NCBI RefSeq assembly: GCF_029109325.1
Contig: NZ_JAQKQJ010000022.1
Location: forward strand, 1-64,000
Reading direction: 5' to 3'
DNA: 64,000 bases
Source of the DNA: Nodosilinea sp. PGN35
GTDB lineage: Bacteria; Cyanobacteriota; Cyanobacteriia; Phormidesmidales; Phormidesmidaceae
The notes under the pieces are model-generated. The model was not told the origin of the DNA. It searched no databases and saw nothing but the letters and a program-made list of their open reading frames with translations. Shown here piece by piece: positions 25,251 through 33,690 of this stretch (position 1 is the stretch's first letter; the number at the start of each line of letters is the position of its first letter). A program made the translations under genes and the position numbers.

Positions 25251-26543
25251 ATGAATATCGCCGTAATTGGCCTGAGCCACAAAACCGCCCCGGTGCAAAT
25301 TCGTGAAAAACTCAGCATTCCAACGGCTCAGACAGGTGACGCGATCGCCCATCTCACCCATTGCCCCCACATTGACGAAGTCTCGATTCTCAGCACCTGC
25401 AACCGCCTCGAAATCCACATTGTTACCGAGGAGACTGAGCAGGGCATTCGCGAGGTGACCCAGTTCCTCTCCGAGCACAGCGGTTTGCCCCTGTTCGAGC
25501 TGCGCCAGCACCTGTTCATTCTGCTGCACCAGGATGCGGTCAACCACCTGATGCGGGTGGCGGCAGGTCTCGACAGCCTGGTGCTGGGCGAAGGGCAAAT
25601 TCTGGCCCAGGTGAAGCATGCCCACCAGCTGGCCCAGCAGCACAAGAGCATCGGTCGGGTGCTGGACAGACTTCTCAAGCAGTCGCTCACCGCCGGTAAG
25701 CGGGTGCGCAGCGAGACCAGCATTGGCACCGGAGCCGTTTCCATCAGCTCGGCGGCGGTGGAGTTAGCCCGCATGAAGGTGCCCCATCTCCATAGCTGTC
25801 ACATCAGCATTCTGGGGGCGGGCAAAATGGCGCGTCTGCTGGTGCAGCACCTGGTTTCAAAGGATTCCTCCTGCACCATCACCATCCTGAATCGCACTAT
25901 CGACCGGGCCAACGAGCTGGCCCAGCAGTTCCCCGACGCCAACCTTCGCACCGGCACCCTCGACACCATGCTGGAGACGGTGCAGGTCTCTGATGTGGTG
26001 TTTACCTGCACCTCCGCCACCGAGCCAATTTTGCACCGCGACAACCTCGGCCCGCTGGTCAGCAACCGCACGCTGATGGTGTTCGATATCTCTGTGCCCC
26101 TCAACGTGCACACCAACGCCAACGAGCTGGACAACGTTCACGCTTTTAATGTGGACGACCTCAAAGCGGTGGTGGCCCAGAACCAGGCCAGCCGCCGCCG
26201 TATGGCCATGGAAGCCCAGGGGCTGCTCGATCAAGAGGTGGAGAGCTTTATGGACTGGTGGCGCTCCCTCGACACCGTCAGCACCATCAGCAGCCTGCGC
26301 AGCAAGGTCGAGACCATTCGCGAGCAGGAGCTAGAAAAGGCTCTGTCGCGCCTGGGCAGTGAGTTTGCCGAAAAGCACCAGGAGGTGATCGAGGCCCTGA
26401 CCCGGGGTATCGTCAATAAGATTCTCCACGACCCGATGGTGCAGCTGCGCGCCCAGCGCGACATTGAGGCCCGCAAGCGGGCGATGCAGACCCTCCAGGT
26501 GCTGTTTGACCTGGAGACCGCCTCTAACGAGAAGTACAGCTAA
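25251..26543 (+). CDS. hemA: Glutamyl-tRNA reductase
   Basis: HemA reduces glutamyl-tRNA(Glu) with NADPH to glutamate-1-semialdehyde, the committed step of haem, chlorophyll and bilin synthesis. The nucleophilic Cys is C50 in STCNRLEIH. The substrate loop GLSHKTAP, the GEGQILAQVK block, the NADPH-binding ILGAGKMARLL and the C-terminal dimerisation helix (LRSKVETIREQELEKAL) are all present. The length of 430 aa is normal. ATG 25251 has GGAGGAAG immediately upstream. A 17-bp hairpin follows the stop. Confidence 0.98.
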   Translation: MNIAVIGLSHKTAPVQIREKLSIPTAQTGDAIAHLTHCPHIDEVSILSTCNRLEIHIVTEETEQGIREVTQFLSEHSGLPLFELRQHLFILLHQDAVNHLMRVAAGLDSLVLGEGQILAQVKHAHQLAQQHKSIGRVLDRLLKQSLTAGKRVRSETSIGTGAVSISSAAVELARMKVPHLHSCHISILGAGKMARLLVQHLVSKDSSCTITILNRTIDRANELAQQFPDANLRTGTLDTMLETVQVSDVVFTCTSATEPILHRDNLGPLVSNRTLMVFDISVPLNVHTNANELDNVHAFNVDDLKAVVAQNQASRRRMAMEAQGLLDQEVESFMDWWRSLDTVSTISSLRSKVETIREQELEKALSRLGSEFAEKHQEVIEALTRGIVNKILHDPMVQLRAQRDIEARKRAMQTLQVLFDLETASNEKYS

Positions 26544-26580
26544 CCCAGGGAAAAAATTGGTGGCTGGTTTTAGGTAGTCT

Positions 26581-26615
26581 CAGACCCCAGAGTTTTTCAA
26601 AAACTCTGGGGTCTG
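26581..26615. terminator. Perfect 17-bp hairpin after hemA
   Basis: CAGACCCCAGAGTTTTT (26581-26597), one C, then its exact complement (26599-26615). The stem carries T and A runs on both arms, so it can terminate in the plus direction. It lies 37 bp after hemA and ends 14 bp before the Uma2 gene. Confidence 0.75.
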
Positions 26616-26629
26616 GCGGTTGAAGCAGG

Positions 26630-27235
26630 ATGAGGTTGTCTGCTATGCCGCAAGTCCTTAGCCCTACCGCTGACCAACGAATGACCTACGCCGATCGCAG
26701 TTGGGGGCAATTTAAGCTCATTCAGCAAGGTCTGGAGGGCTGCCCTGGGGTGCGGCTCTTCTACTACAACAGCACCGTTGAGATTCTTAGGCCCGGACGC
26801 GACCACGAGTTCTTCAAGTCGGTAATCGCGTTTTTGCTAGAAATTTTCTTCGTCGAGCGGGGCATCGAATTTTACCCCACTGGGTCAATGGATCAGGAGC
26901 GAGAGGGTGAGGCCTTTGCTCAGGCCGATGAGTCTTACTGCATGGGCGGGCCTAAAGCTATTCCCGATCTCTCCATTGAGGTGACGTTCACCAGCGGCAA
27001 CATCACCAAACTGCAACGGTACCGGGTGCTTCGCGTGCCAGAGGTCTGGTTTTGGGAAGATGGACTGCTGAGTCTGTATCATCTTGAAGCAAATGGCTAT
27101 CGGCGGGTTTACCGCAGTGCGATCGCTGAGTTGGCGAGTCTTGATATTGAGCTACTTGCTCGCTGCGTGCTGATGGCTGAGACTTCGCGCATTGGGGCTG
27201 CTCAGGTATTTCGGCAGGGCATTCAAGCCGTGTAG
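26630..27235 (+). CDS. Uma2-family (DUF820) putative nuclease
   Basis: A 201-aa member of the Uma2/DUF820 family, multiplied in cyanobacterial genomes and related to PD-(D/E)XK restriction-type nucleases; biochemical function is mostly untested. The candidate active-site layout is seen as an acidic residue in AQADESY, then P-D-L-S-I-E-V-T (the D and E of PD...E) and the hydrophobic strand EVWFWEDGLLSLYHL. An aromatic YYNSTVEILRPGRDHE segment is also typical. ATG 26630 or ATG 26645 could start it; both follow the hemA terminator closely. No antitoxin or partner gene is adjacent. Confidence 0.85.
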   Translation: MRLSAMPQVLSPTADQRMTYADRSWGQFKLIQQGLEGCPGVRLFYYNSTVEILRPGRDHEFFKSVIAFLLEIFFVERGIEFYPTGSMDQEREGEAFAQADESYCMGGPKAIPDLSIEVTFTSGNITKLQRYRVLRVPEVWFWEDGLLSLYHLEANGYRRVYRSAIAELASLDIELLARCVLMAETSRIGAAQVFRQGIQAV

Positions 27236-27278
27236 GCGGTGTAATATATCCAGCATCCCCAGGTTGGATTGAGCAGAC

Positions 27279-27902
27279 ATGGCAACTCCCTTTCGCGTCG
27301 GTGTGGCAGGCCCAGTGGGCTCGGGCAAGACGGCCCTGGTGGATGCTCTGTGTAAGGCGCTGCGCGATCGCTACTCCATTGCCGTGGTTACCAACGACAT
27401 TTACACCCAGGAAGACGCCCAGTTTTTGGTGCGCAGCCAGGCCCTCAGCCCCGATCGCATTGTCGGGGTCGAGACCGGCGGCTGCCCCCACACCGCCATT
27501 CGCGAAGATGCGTCGATGAATCTGGTGGCGATCGAAGATTTGGAGGCCCGCTTTGATCCGCTAGATCTGGTGTTTGTGGAAAGCGGTGGCGACAACCTGG
27601 CCAGTACCTTTAGCCCAGAGCTGGTCGATTTAACCCTGTACGTCATCGACGTGGCCGCTGGAGACAAAATTCCCCGCAAGGGTGGGCCGGGGATCACCAA
27701 GTCAGACTTTTTGGTGATCAACAAAATCGACCTGGCCCCGATGGTGGGGGCCAGCCTGGCGGTGATGGAGCGCGACGCTCGGCAGATGCGGGGCGATCGC
27801 CCCTTTGGCTTCACCAACCTCAAAACCCAGGAGGGGTTGGCCACCATCATCGACTTCATTGGCTACCACGCGGCGACAGAGCCGTTGGCGTCAATCCTTT
27901 AG
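27279..27902 (+). CDS. ureG: Urease accessory GTPase
   Basis: UreG is a SIMIBI-class GTPase that, with UreD/F/H, delivers nickel to apo-urease. The P-loop GPVGSGKT spans residues 11-18. The metal-binding C-P-H motif lies in ETGGCPHTAIRED. Nucleotide motifs ESGGDNL and INKIDLAP complete it, and 207 aa is the usual length. No other ure gene lies in the window; the adjacent urt operon imports the urease substrate, so the pairing is logical. ATG 27279 has no strong ribosome site, but no better start exists. Confidence 0.97.
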   Translation: MATPFRVGVAGPVGSGKTALVDALCKALRDRYSIAVVTNDIYTQEDAQFLVRSQALSPDRIVGVETGGCPHTAIREDASMNLVAIEDLEARFDPLDLVFVESGGDNLASTFSPELVDLTLYVIDVAAGDKIPRKGGPGITKSDFLVINKIDLAPMVGASLAVMERDARQMRGDRPFGFTNLKTQEGLATIIDFIGYHAATEPLASIL

Positions 27903-28037
27903 CTACCAATGGTTTGAGCCCATCGCAGCGACATTGGCAGCGGTTGTGGCGGGTCAAGGGAGTGAAGTCGGGCGCTGCGATCGCCTAAAATCAGCCTTTA
28001 GAAAGAGGTCATTGGGACGCATAAATCTCAGAAACGT

Positions 28038-28062
28038 TACAAAAAAGGGGGGGCTTTTTGTA
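28038..28062 (+). terminator. Hairpin between ureG and urtA
   Basis: TACAAAAA (28038-28045) pairs with TTTTTGTA (28055-28062) around a G-rich loop. It ends inside the first half of the NtcA site, so the ureG 3' end and the urtA activator site share bases. Confidence 0.55.
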
Positions 28063-28101
28063 GACTACGCTACATTTGCTGCCAATCACACCCCCTAATA
28101 T
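28060..28101 (+). promoter_or_regulatory. NtcA-activated promoter of the urt operon
   Basis: GTA-GACTACGC-TAC (28060-28073) is an exact GTA-N8-TAC NtcA site. It is followed after 22 bp by TAATAT (28096-28101), which fits the TAN3T minus-10 box; 22-23 bp is the classic spacing. NtcA activates nitrogen-assimilation genes under nitrogen limitation, including urt operons elsewhere. The urtA start is about 70 bp beyond. Confidence 0.9.
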
Positions 28102-28171
28102 CCACTCTGACGGTCTATGCGATTTCTCAAATCAGACAAGTCTTCCATTAAAGAGTCAGGAGCGAGGTTGA

Positions 28172-29479
28172 ATGGTAACTCGATTTAATCGACGGAAATT
28201 TTTGGTGTATGGGTCGGCCACCCTGGGCACCTCTATGCTGCTCAAAGCCTGTGGCGGTACCGGTACCACCACCACTGATGCCGGCGCTACCGGGGGCGGC
28301 ACTGACACTGCCGCCGATGGCGAAACCATCAAAGTGGGCATTCTTCACTCCCTCAGCGGCACCATGGCCATCAGTGAAACCACTGTGGTCGATGCCGAGC
28401 AGCTGGCCATTAAAGAGATCAACGCCGCTGGCGGAGTGCTGGGCAGACAGATTGAAGCCGTCGTTGAAGACGGTGCCTCCGACTGGCCCACCTTTGCCGA
28501 AAAAGCAGAGAAGCTGATCGACCAAGACCAGGTTGCCGTAGTCTTTGGCTGCTGGACTTCGGCCAGCCGCAAGGCCGTACTGCCGGTGTTCGAATCAAAG
28601 GACCACATGCTGTGGTATCCCGTGCAGTACGAAGGGCAGGAGTGCTCTAAGAACATCTTCTACACCGGGGCCGCCCCCAACCAGCAGATTGAGCCTGCTG
28701 TGGACTGGCTGCTCGAAAACAAGGGCACGGATTTCTTCCTGGTGGGGTCTGACTACGTGTTCCCCCGCACCGCTAACACCATTATTAAAGAGCAGCTGGC
28801 GGCTAAGGGCGGCAACACCGTGGGCGAAGACTACCTGCCCCTGGGCAACACCGAAGTAACTCCTATCATCACCAAAATTCGCGCGGCCCTGCCCAACGGC
28901 GGCGTCATCTTCAACAGCCTCAACGGCGACAGCAACGTGGCCTTCTTCAAGCAGCTCCAGGGCGCTGGCATGGGGCCTGATCAGTACCCCGTGATGTCGG
29001 TGAGCGTAGCTGAGGAAGAAGTGCGCCAGATTGGCCCAGAGTTTCTGGTGGGTCACCTGGCCTCGTGGAACTACTTCCAAACCGTTGAAACCCCCGAGAA
29101 CGAAAAGTGGGTCGCTGATTTCAAGGCTGAATTTGGTGAAGACCGCGTCACCAACGACCCCATGGAAGCCGCCTACATCATGGTTTACCTGTGGAAGCAG
29201 GCCGTGGAAGCGGCGGGCAGCTTCGATATTCCTGAGGTGCGGGCGGCGGCCTACGGTCAGAGCATGGCGGCTCCCGAAGGCCCTGTGACCATGAACGCCA
29301 ACCACCACCTGTCTAAGACGGTGCGCCTTGGGGAAGTCATGGACGACGGCATGTTCAACATCGTTTGGGAAACCGACGGCCCTGTGGATCCGGAACCCTG
29401 GAACCAGTTTGTACCCGACACCATTGGCTTTGCCTGCGACTGGTCTGACCCGGCTAAGGGCGGCAAGTTCGAGATCTAG
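28172..29479 (+). CDS. urtA: Urea ABC transporter substrate-binding lipoprotein
   Basis: The 435-aa periplasmic urea receptor belongs to the Leu/Ile/Val-binding class. The N-terminus RRKFLVYGSATLGTSMLLKACGG combines a twin-arginine-like start with a lipobox ending L-K-A-C, so it is probably lipid-anchored. A Thr/Gly/Ala-rich linker precedes the domain (IKVGILHSLSGTMAISET). UrtA signature regions are the GGWTSASRKAVLPVFE-like and YPVQYEGQECSKNIFYTGAAPNQQ segments. ATG 28172 has AGGAGCGAGG upstream. It is separated from urtB by 526 bp containing a terminator-like hairpin and a palindromic element, suggesting receptor excess over permease. Confidence 0.97.
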   Translation: MVTRFNRRKFLVYGSATLGTSMLLKACGGTGTTTTDAGATGGGTDTAADGETIKVGILHSLSGTMAISETTVVDAEQLAIKEINAAGGVLGRQIEAVVEDGASDWPTFAEKAEKLIDQDQVAVVFGCWTSASRKAVLPVFESKDHMLWYPVQYEGQECSKNIFYTGAAPNQQIEPAVDWLLENKGTDFFLVGSDYVFPRTANTIIKEQLAAKGGNTVGEDYLPLGNTEVTPIITKIRAALPNGGVIFNSLNGDSNVAFFKQLQGAGMGPDQYPVMSVSVAEEEVRQIGPEFLVGHLASWNYFQTVETPENEKWVADFKAEFGEDRVTNDPMEAAYIMVYLWKQAVEAAGSFDIPEVRAAAYGQSMAAPEGPVTMNANHHLSKTVRLGEVMDDGMFNIVWETDGPVDPEPWNQFVPDTIGFACDWSDPAKGGKFEI

Positions 29480-29524
29480 TTTTGGGCTGTAGCCGCGATC
29501 GCGGCGCTGTCAAGCGCTCGTTTG

Positions 29525-29557
29525 GCGGGGATGCAGCAGGCTGTGTCCCCGCTTTCT
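29525..29557 (+). terminator. Attenuator-like hairpin after urtA
   Basis: GCGGGGA (29525-29531) and TCCCCGC (29546-29552) form a 7-bp GC stem followed by TTTCT. Partial termination here would raise UrtA over UrtBCDE, as is common for binding-protein genes. Confidence 0.55.
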
Positions 29558-29600
29558 ATATGCAGGCTTTTGTTGAAACCCGAAAAGTAGCCTTTGTCCC

Positions 29601-29690
29601 TATAGCCTTAGTCATCGGGGTTAGGACACTCAGAACCCTCAGAAACGTTTGAACGTTCAAACGTTTTTAGAGAAATTGTCCTAACTATCC
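29601..29690. repeat. Palindromic element, copy in the urt operon
   Basis: The core is a perfect 24-bp palindrome (29643-29666) with arms AAACGTTTGAAC and GTTCAAACGTTT. The left end TATAGCCTTAGTCATC leads into GGTTAGGACA, and the right side has TGTCCTAA. The same parts recur at 37797, 48793 and, degraded, 51752. Confidence 0.75.
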
Positions 29691-30005
29691 CATCCAGTGC
29701 AATATCTTTTGATCAACCAGTGGCAGAATCTGGCCGCGCAAGTTAGCCCTCTTAAAGCTTGCTTTTAGACAATTTCCGCACGAGAAGTCGATTTATCCTG
29801 AGCTAAATTATTGCTCGGAAGCAGCTGAAGCAGCTTAAGGCTCAAGCCGCTAGGCGAAAATTTTAGTCGAGAGGAAACTGTTAAGGCTGGACATTTCTGA
29901 CCCTGGGTTACCTTTAATATCCCTACTGAGCTTGAGCCTGACAACGCTCAAAAAATAACGGTCGATTGCTGTGGGTGTTACGTTGTTCTTAAGACGGTAA
30001 ACGCT

Positions 30006-31178
30006 GTGTTAGAAGGCTTGATTAGCGGCCTTTTTAATGGCATTAGCATTGGTGCGGTGCTATTGATTGTGGCCTTGGGCTTAGCCATTGTGTTTGGCTT
30101 GATGGGGGTCATTAATTTGGCCCACGGTGAACTGATGATGTTTGGGGCCTACACCACCTTTGTGGTGCAGAACGTCGCCAAAAGTATGGGGGGTATTGCT
30201 CCCGATCTCTACATTTTTGCGGCCCTGCCCCTGGCATTTTTGGTGGCAGCGCTGCTGGGCCTGTTGCTGGAGCGCACCGTCATTCGCTACCTGTACGGAC
30301 GGCCCTTAGAAACCCTGCTGGCCACCTGGGGGGTCAGCCTGATTTTGATTCAGTTTATCCGCAGCGTGAGCCTGCCCATGGTGATTGGCCTGGCCATCTT
30401 TGCGGGGCTGTTCTTGGTGGGTCGCTGGGTGCTGACGCGCTACACCGACTGGGAGCGGATTGGCGGGTGGGCCAACCCGTTGTTTTTGGGGCTGTCGGCG
30501 GCGATCGCGGTGCTGGCCTGGATCACGATTGGCAACAGCACCAGCGCGGCCTTTAGCCGGGCCTGGTTTAGCACCCGCAACGTGGATGTCACACCGCCGA
30601 GCTGGCTGCGGGGCGGCATCACCCTGGGCAACACGCTGCAATTTCCCTCCGCCCGTCTATTTATTATCGTGCTGACGGTGATCTGCCTGGTGGCGGTCTA
30701 CTGGTTCCTCAACGGCACCGCCTGGGGGTTACGCATTCGCTCGGTGACTCAAAACCGGGGTATGAGCGCCTGTTTGGGCATACCCACAGGGCAGGTGGAT
30801 GCCATCACCTTTGCCCTGGGGTCGGGCCTGGCGGGAATTGCTGGCTGCGCGGTGACGCTGCTGGGGTCGGTGGGCCCCAACCTGGGGTCAAACTACATCG
30901 TGGACGCCTTTATGGTGGTGGTGGTCGGTGGGGTGGGCAAGCTGGTGGGCAGCATTGTCGCCGCCCTGATTATCGGCGTTACGACCTACCTGGTGGGGTC
31001 GGGTACCCTGGCGCTGCTGTTTCCGCCGACGGCTTTCTTGCAGCCCGCGATCGACTTTTTTACTTTCTTTGCCACGACGAGCATGGCCAAGGTGATGGTG
31101 TTTGCGTTGATTATTGCCTTCTTGCAGGTGCGGCCCGCCGGGCTGTTCCCGCCGAAGGGGCGTTCGGTGGAGCTATAG
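30006..31178 (+). CDS. urtB: Urea ABC transporter permease UrtB
   Basis: This 390-aa LivH-type permease has about 8-10 membrane helices. The opening GLFNGISIGAVLLIVALGLAIVFGLMGVINLAHGELMM is the family hallmark, and the EAA-like cytoplasmic loop (RSVTQNRGMSACLGIPTGQVDAITFALGSGLAGIAG) contacts the ATPases. A periplasmic insertion of about 100 residues (VLTRYTDWERIGGWANPL to ITLGNTLQFPS) is typical of cyanobacterial UrtB. The start is GTG 30006; there is no clear ribosome site. urtC follows 4 bp after the stop. Confidence 0.97.
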   Translation: MLEGLISGLFNGISIGAVLLIVALGLAIVFGLMGVINLAHGELMMFGAYTTFVVQNVAKSMGGIAPDLYIFAALPLAFLVAALLGLLLERTVIRYLYGRPLETLLATWGVSLILIQFIRSVSLPMVIGLAIFAGLFLVGRWVLTRYTDWERIGGWANPLFLGLSAAIAVLAWITIGNSTSAAFSRAWFSTRNVDVTPPSWLRGGITLGNTLQFPSARLFIIVLTVICLVAVYWFLNGTAWGLRIRSVTQNRGMSACLGIPTGQVDAITFALGSGLAGIAGCAVTLLGSVGPNLGSNYIVDAFMVVVVGGVGKLVGSIVAALIIGVTTYLVGSGTLALLFPPTAFLQPAIDFFTFFATTSMAKVMVFALIIAFLQVRPAGLFPPKGRSVEL

Positions 31179-31182
31179 GGTT

Positions 31183-32361
31183 ATGACTACAGATATGGCC
31201 GTTCAACCGCGCCGCGCCGCGAAGGCTAGTCAAAAGCGCAAGTTTGTTATGGAGGCGATCGCGATCGCCGTCATCGCGCTGATTTTGGTGGTGATTTTGC
31301 CGCTGTTTTTAACCCCCTTTCGCCTCAACCTGCTGGGGCGGTTTTTGGCCCTGGCCATTGTGGCCCTGGGCATTGACCTGATCTGGGGTTTTACCGGTCT
31401 GCTGAGCCTGGGCCACGGCATTTTCTTTGCCCTGGGCGGCTACGCCTTTGCCATGTACCTGGAGCTCAACACCCTGGGCGAGGGGCAAATGCCCGAGTTT
31501 TTTGGCCTCTACGGGGTGACAGAGCTGCCGCTGTTTTGGCAGCCCTTCAACTCCTTTCCGTTTACGCTGCTGGCGATATTTCTGATCCCGGCGATCGTGG
31601 CCGGGCTGCTGGGCTACCTGGTGTTTCGCAACCGCATTCGCGGGGTGTACTTTTCGATTTTGACCCAGGCGGCCCTGGTGGTGTTTTTTAACTTCTTCAA
31701 CGGCCAGCAAAAGCTGATCAACGGCACCAACGGCCTCAAAACCTCGACATCGGTGTTCATGGGCCAGCAGGTGGGCAGCCCCGGCATGCGGATGTTCTTT
31801 TACATCGCTACGGTGATTGCCCTGATTGCCATGTATGCCCTCTGCCGCTGGCTGACCAGCGGGCGCTTTGGCCGCATGTTGGTGGCTATTCGCGACGATG
31901 AAAACCGGGTGCGCTTTTCGGGCTACGACCCCACCGCCTTTAAGGTGCTGGTGTTTGCGGTCTCGGGGGCGATCGCCGGTATCGCCGGTGCCCTCTACAC
32001 CGTGCAGTCGGGGATTATTTCCCCCCAGGCCATGGACATTGCCTTCTCCATTGAGATGGTGATCTGGGTGGCCGTGGGCGGGCGCGCCACACTGGTAGGC
32101 GCGGTACTGGGCGCGGTGCTGGTGAATATGGCCCGCAGCCTGCTCAGCGAACGATTCCCCGACGTGTGGCTGTTCTTCCAGGGGGCGCTGTTCCTGATTG
32201 TGGTCACGGCGCTGCCCGACGGCATCATCGGCTGGGGTCGCCGCCAGTTTGGTTCCACCGTTACCTCAGCCCTGGGTTTGGCTCCCAAAGATCTGCCCTA
32301 CCTAGCCGATGAGCCTGAGGTGACCCCCCTATCTGAAACTCCCGAATTCGCCGAAAAGTAG
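31183..32361 (+). CDS. urtC: Urea ABC transporter permease UrtC
   Basis: This 392-aa LivM-type permease has a basic cytosolic N-terminus (PRRAAKASQKRK). Its first helices include LARFLALAIVALGIDLIWGFTGLLSLGHGIFF-type sequence, and the cytoplasmic loop RMLVAIRDDENRVRFSGYDPTAFKVLVF couples to UrtD/UrtE. ATG 31183 is preferred; it lies 4 bp after urtB with GGTGGAG upstream, indicating coupled translation. The frame is open from 31114 inside urtB, but that is overlap only. The TAG stop is followed directly by a GGTGGGC palindrome. Confidence 0.97.
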   Translation: MTTDMAVQPRRAAKASQKRKFVMEAIAIAVIALILVVILPLFLTPFRLNLLGRFLALAIVALGIDLIWGFTGLLSLGHGIFFALGGYAFAMYLELNTLGEGQMPEFFGLYGVTELPLFWQPFNSFPFTLLAIFLIPAIVAGLLGYLVFRNRIRGVYFSILTQAALVVFFNFFNGQQKLINGTNGLKTSTSVFMGQQVGSPGMRMFFYIATVIALIAMYALCRWLTSGRFGRMLVAIRDDENRVRFSGYDPTAFKVLVFAVSGAIAGIAGALYTVQSGIISPQAMDIAFSIEMVIWVAVGGRATLVGAVLGAVLVNMARSLLSERFPDVWLFFQGALFLIVVTALPDGIIGWGRRQFGSTVTSALGLAPKDLPYLADEPEVTPLSETPEFAEK

Positions 32362-32531
32362 GGTGGGCAATGCCCACCATAAACCTGGGCACCCATACCC
32401 ATCTATTCCACACAATTCTGTCGTTGCGTTGTTGTAATGGTGGGCAATGCCCACCACTCACCCCTGCCCATCAACGCAACCCAGCGCAAACCCCGAATAG
32501 ACCCACCGTCCCATGGTGGGCAGTGCCCACC
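32362..32531. repeat. Three GGTGGGC/GCCCACC palindromes between urtC and urtD
   Basis: Copies lie at 32362-32378 (AAT centre), 32439-32455 (AAT) and 32515-32531 (AGT). Spacing between copies is about 76 bp. The cluster fills most of the 196-bp urtC-urtD gap and ends 26 bp before urtD, in the place where a ribosome site would be expected. Confidence 0.85.
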
Positions 32532-32557
32532 CTACCTATCCACCCCTTCACTCACCC

Positions 32558-33688
32558 ATGAGCACAAAAGTTCTAGAGATCAAAGACGTCACCGTCAGTT
32601 TCGATGGCTTTAAGGCCATTAACAACCTCAACTTCAGTATGGATGAGGGCGAGCTGCGGGTGATTATTGGCCCCAACGGCGCGGGCAAAACCACCTTTTT
32701 AGACGTAATTAGCGGCAAGACCAAGCCCACCGAAGGGGCAGCCTACTTTAAAGGGCAAGATCTCCGCAAGTACAAAGAGCACCAGATTTCACGGCTGGGC
32801 ATTGGCCGCAAGTTCCAGACCCCCCGCGTCTACCTCAACCTCACCCCCCGCGAAAACCTCGATCTCTCCTGCAACCGCAATAAGAACGTTTTTTCTACCC
32901 TGTTTAAGAAAGCGCCCACCGCCGAAAAGCGCACCGTGGGCGGCCTGCTCGAAACCATCGGCCTCGACCACAAAGCCGACATCCCCGCCGCCCTGCTCTC
33001 CCACGGCGAAAAGCAGTGGCTGGAAATCGGCATGCTGGTGGCCCAGTCGCCCGACCTGCTGCTGGTGGATGAACCGGTGGCGGGCCTCACCGACGAAGAA
33101 ACCGAGCAGACCGGCAAGCTGCTGATGTCGCTGGCCGAAAGCCACTCCATCGTGGTGATCGAGCACGACATGGAGTTTGTGCGCCAGATCGCCCGCCAGG
33201 TCACCGTGCTGCACCAGGGCAGCGTGCTGTTTGAGGGCACCATGGACCAGGTGCAGACCGACCCCAAGGTAATTGAGGTCTACCTGGGCAAAGAGACCAG
33301 TCTCACCCCCGAGCAGATGCTGCTGCTGCGCATTGCCGCCACCATGGCCTGGGCCGACGACAACTTTGCTGCGGTACAGCAGGAGGTGATCTTAGATCGC
33401 CTCAGCCGCAAGTTTGCCCACGCCCCCGAGGAGCAGGCCGAACTGCGCGACGACCTCAAAAACCTCCTGGCCACCGAAATTCCCCTCGAGGAGCTGGTGC
33501 CCCAGCTCGCCACGGCGGCCCAGCGCGAAGAAGCCCTGATGCTCAGCTACGAAGTGATTAGCTCTAACCAGATCAACCAGACCGAGGCGGTGGTCTACCA
33601 AAAGCTGCTGAATTTGCTGGCACTCCCCCCCGAAACCGTCCGCCGCCTCGAAGCCGCCGCCCTAGAGGAACTGGCCGCTAGAGGGTGA
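32558..33688 (+). CDS. urtD: Urea ABC transporter ATPase UrtD with C-terminal TerB-like domain
   Basis: Residues 1-250 are a LivG-type ATPase: Walker A GPNGAGKTT (about 38-46), signature LSHGEKQWLEIGML, Walker B LLLVDEPVAGL and IEHDMEFV. Residues about 255-376 are an all-helical extension, with LRIAATMAWADDNFAAVQQEVILDRLSRKF and a second half LLSYEVISS...EAVVYQKLLNLLALP. It resembles TerB-type domains (M-A-W-A-D-D-N-F, acidic helix pairs). Bacterial UrtD proteins are usually near 250 aa; I recall longer cyanobacterial ones, so the extension may be a lineage feature. ATG 32558 (MSTKVLEIKDV) is chosen. No ribosome site is evident because repeats run up to the start. Confidence 0.93.
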   Translation: MSTKVLEIKDVTVSFDGFKAINNLNFSMDEGELRVIIGPNGAGKTTFLDVISGKTKPTEGAAYFKGQDLRKYKEHQISRLGIGRKFQTPRVYLNLTPRENLDLSCNRNKNVFSTLFKKAPTAEKRTVGGLLETIGLDHKADIPAALLSHGEKQWLEIGMLVAQSPDLLLVDEPVAGLTDEETEQTGKLLMSLAESHSIVVIEHDMEFVRQIARQVTVLHQGSVLFEGTMDQVQTDPKVIEVYLGKETSLTPEQMLLLRIAATMAWADDNFAAVQQEVILDRLSRKFAHAPEEQAELRDDLKNLLATEIPLEELVPQLATAAQREEALMLSYEVISSNQINQTEAVVYQKLLNLLALPPETVRRLEAAALEELAARG

Positions 33689-33690
33689 TG

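Larger units (their letters stand above)
29480..30005. other. Unusually long urtA-urtB gap
   Basis: There is no gene in 526 bp within what is otherwise a tight operon. It contains the hairpin at 29525-29552 with a T-rich tail and the palindromic element at 29601-29690, both listed separately. The 300 bp upstream of urtB are AT-rich and may contain a second promoter; I found no GTA-N8-TAC site in it. Confidence 0.6.
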
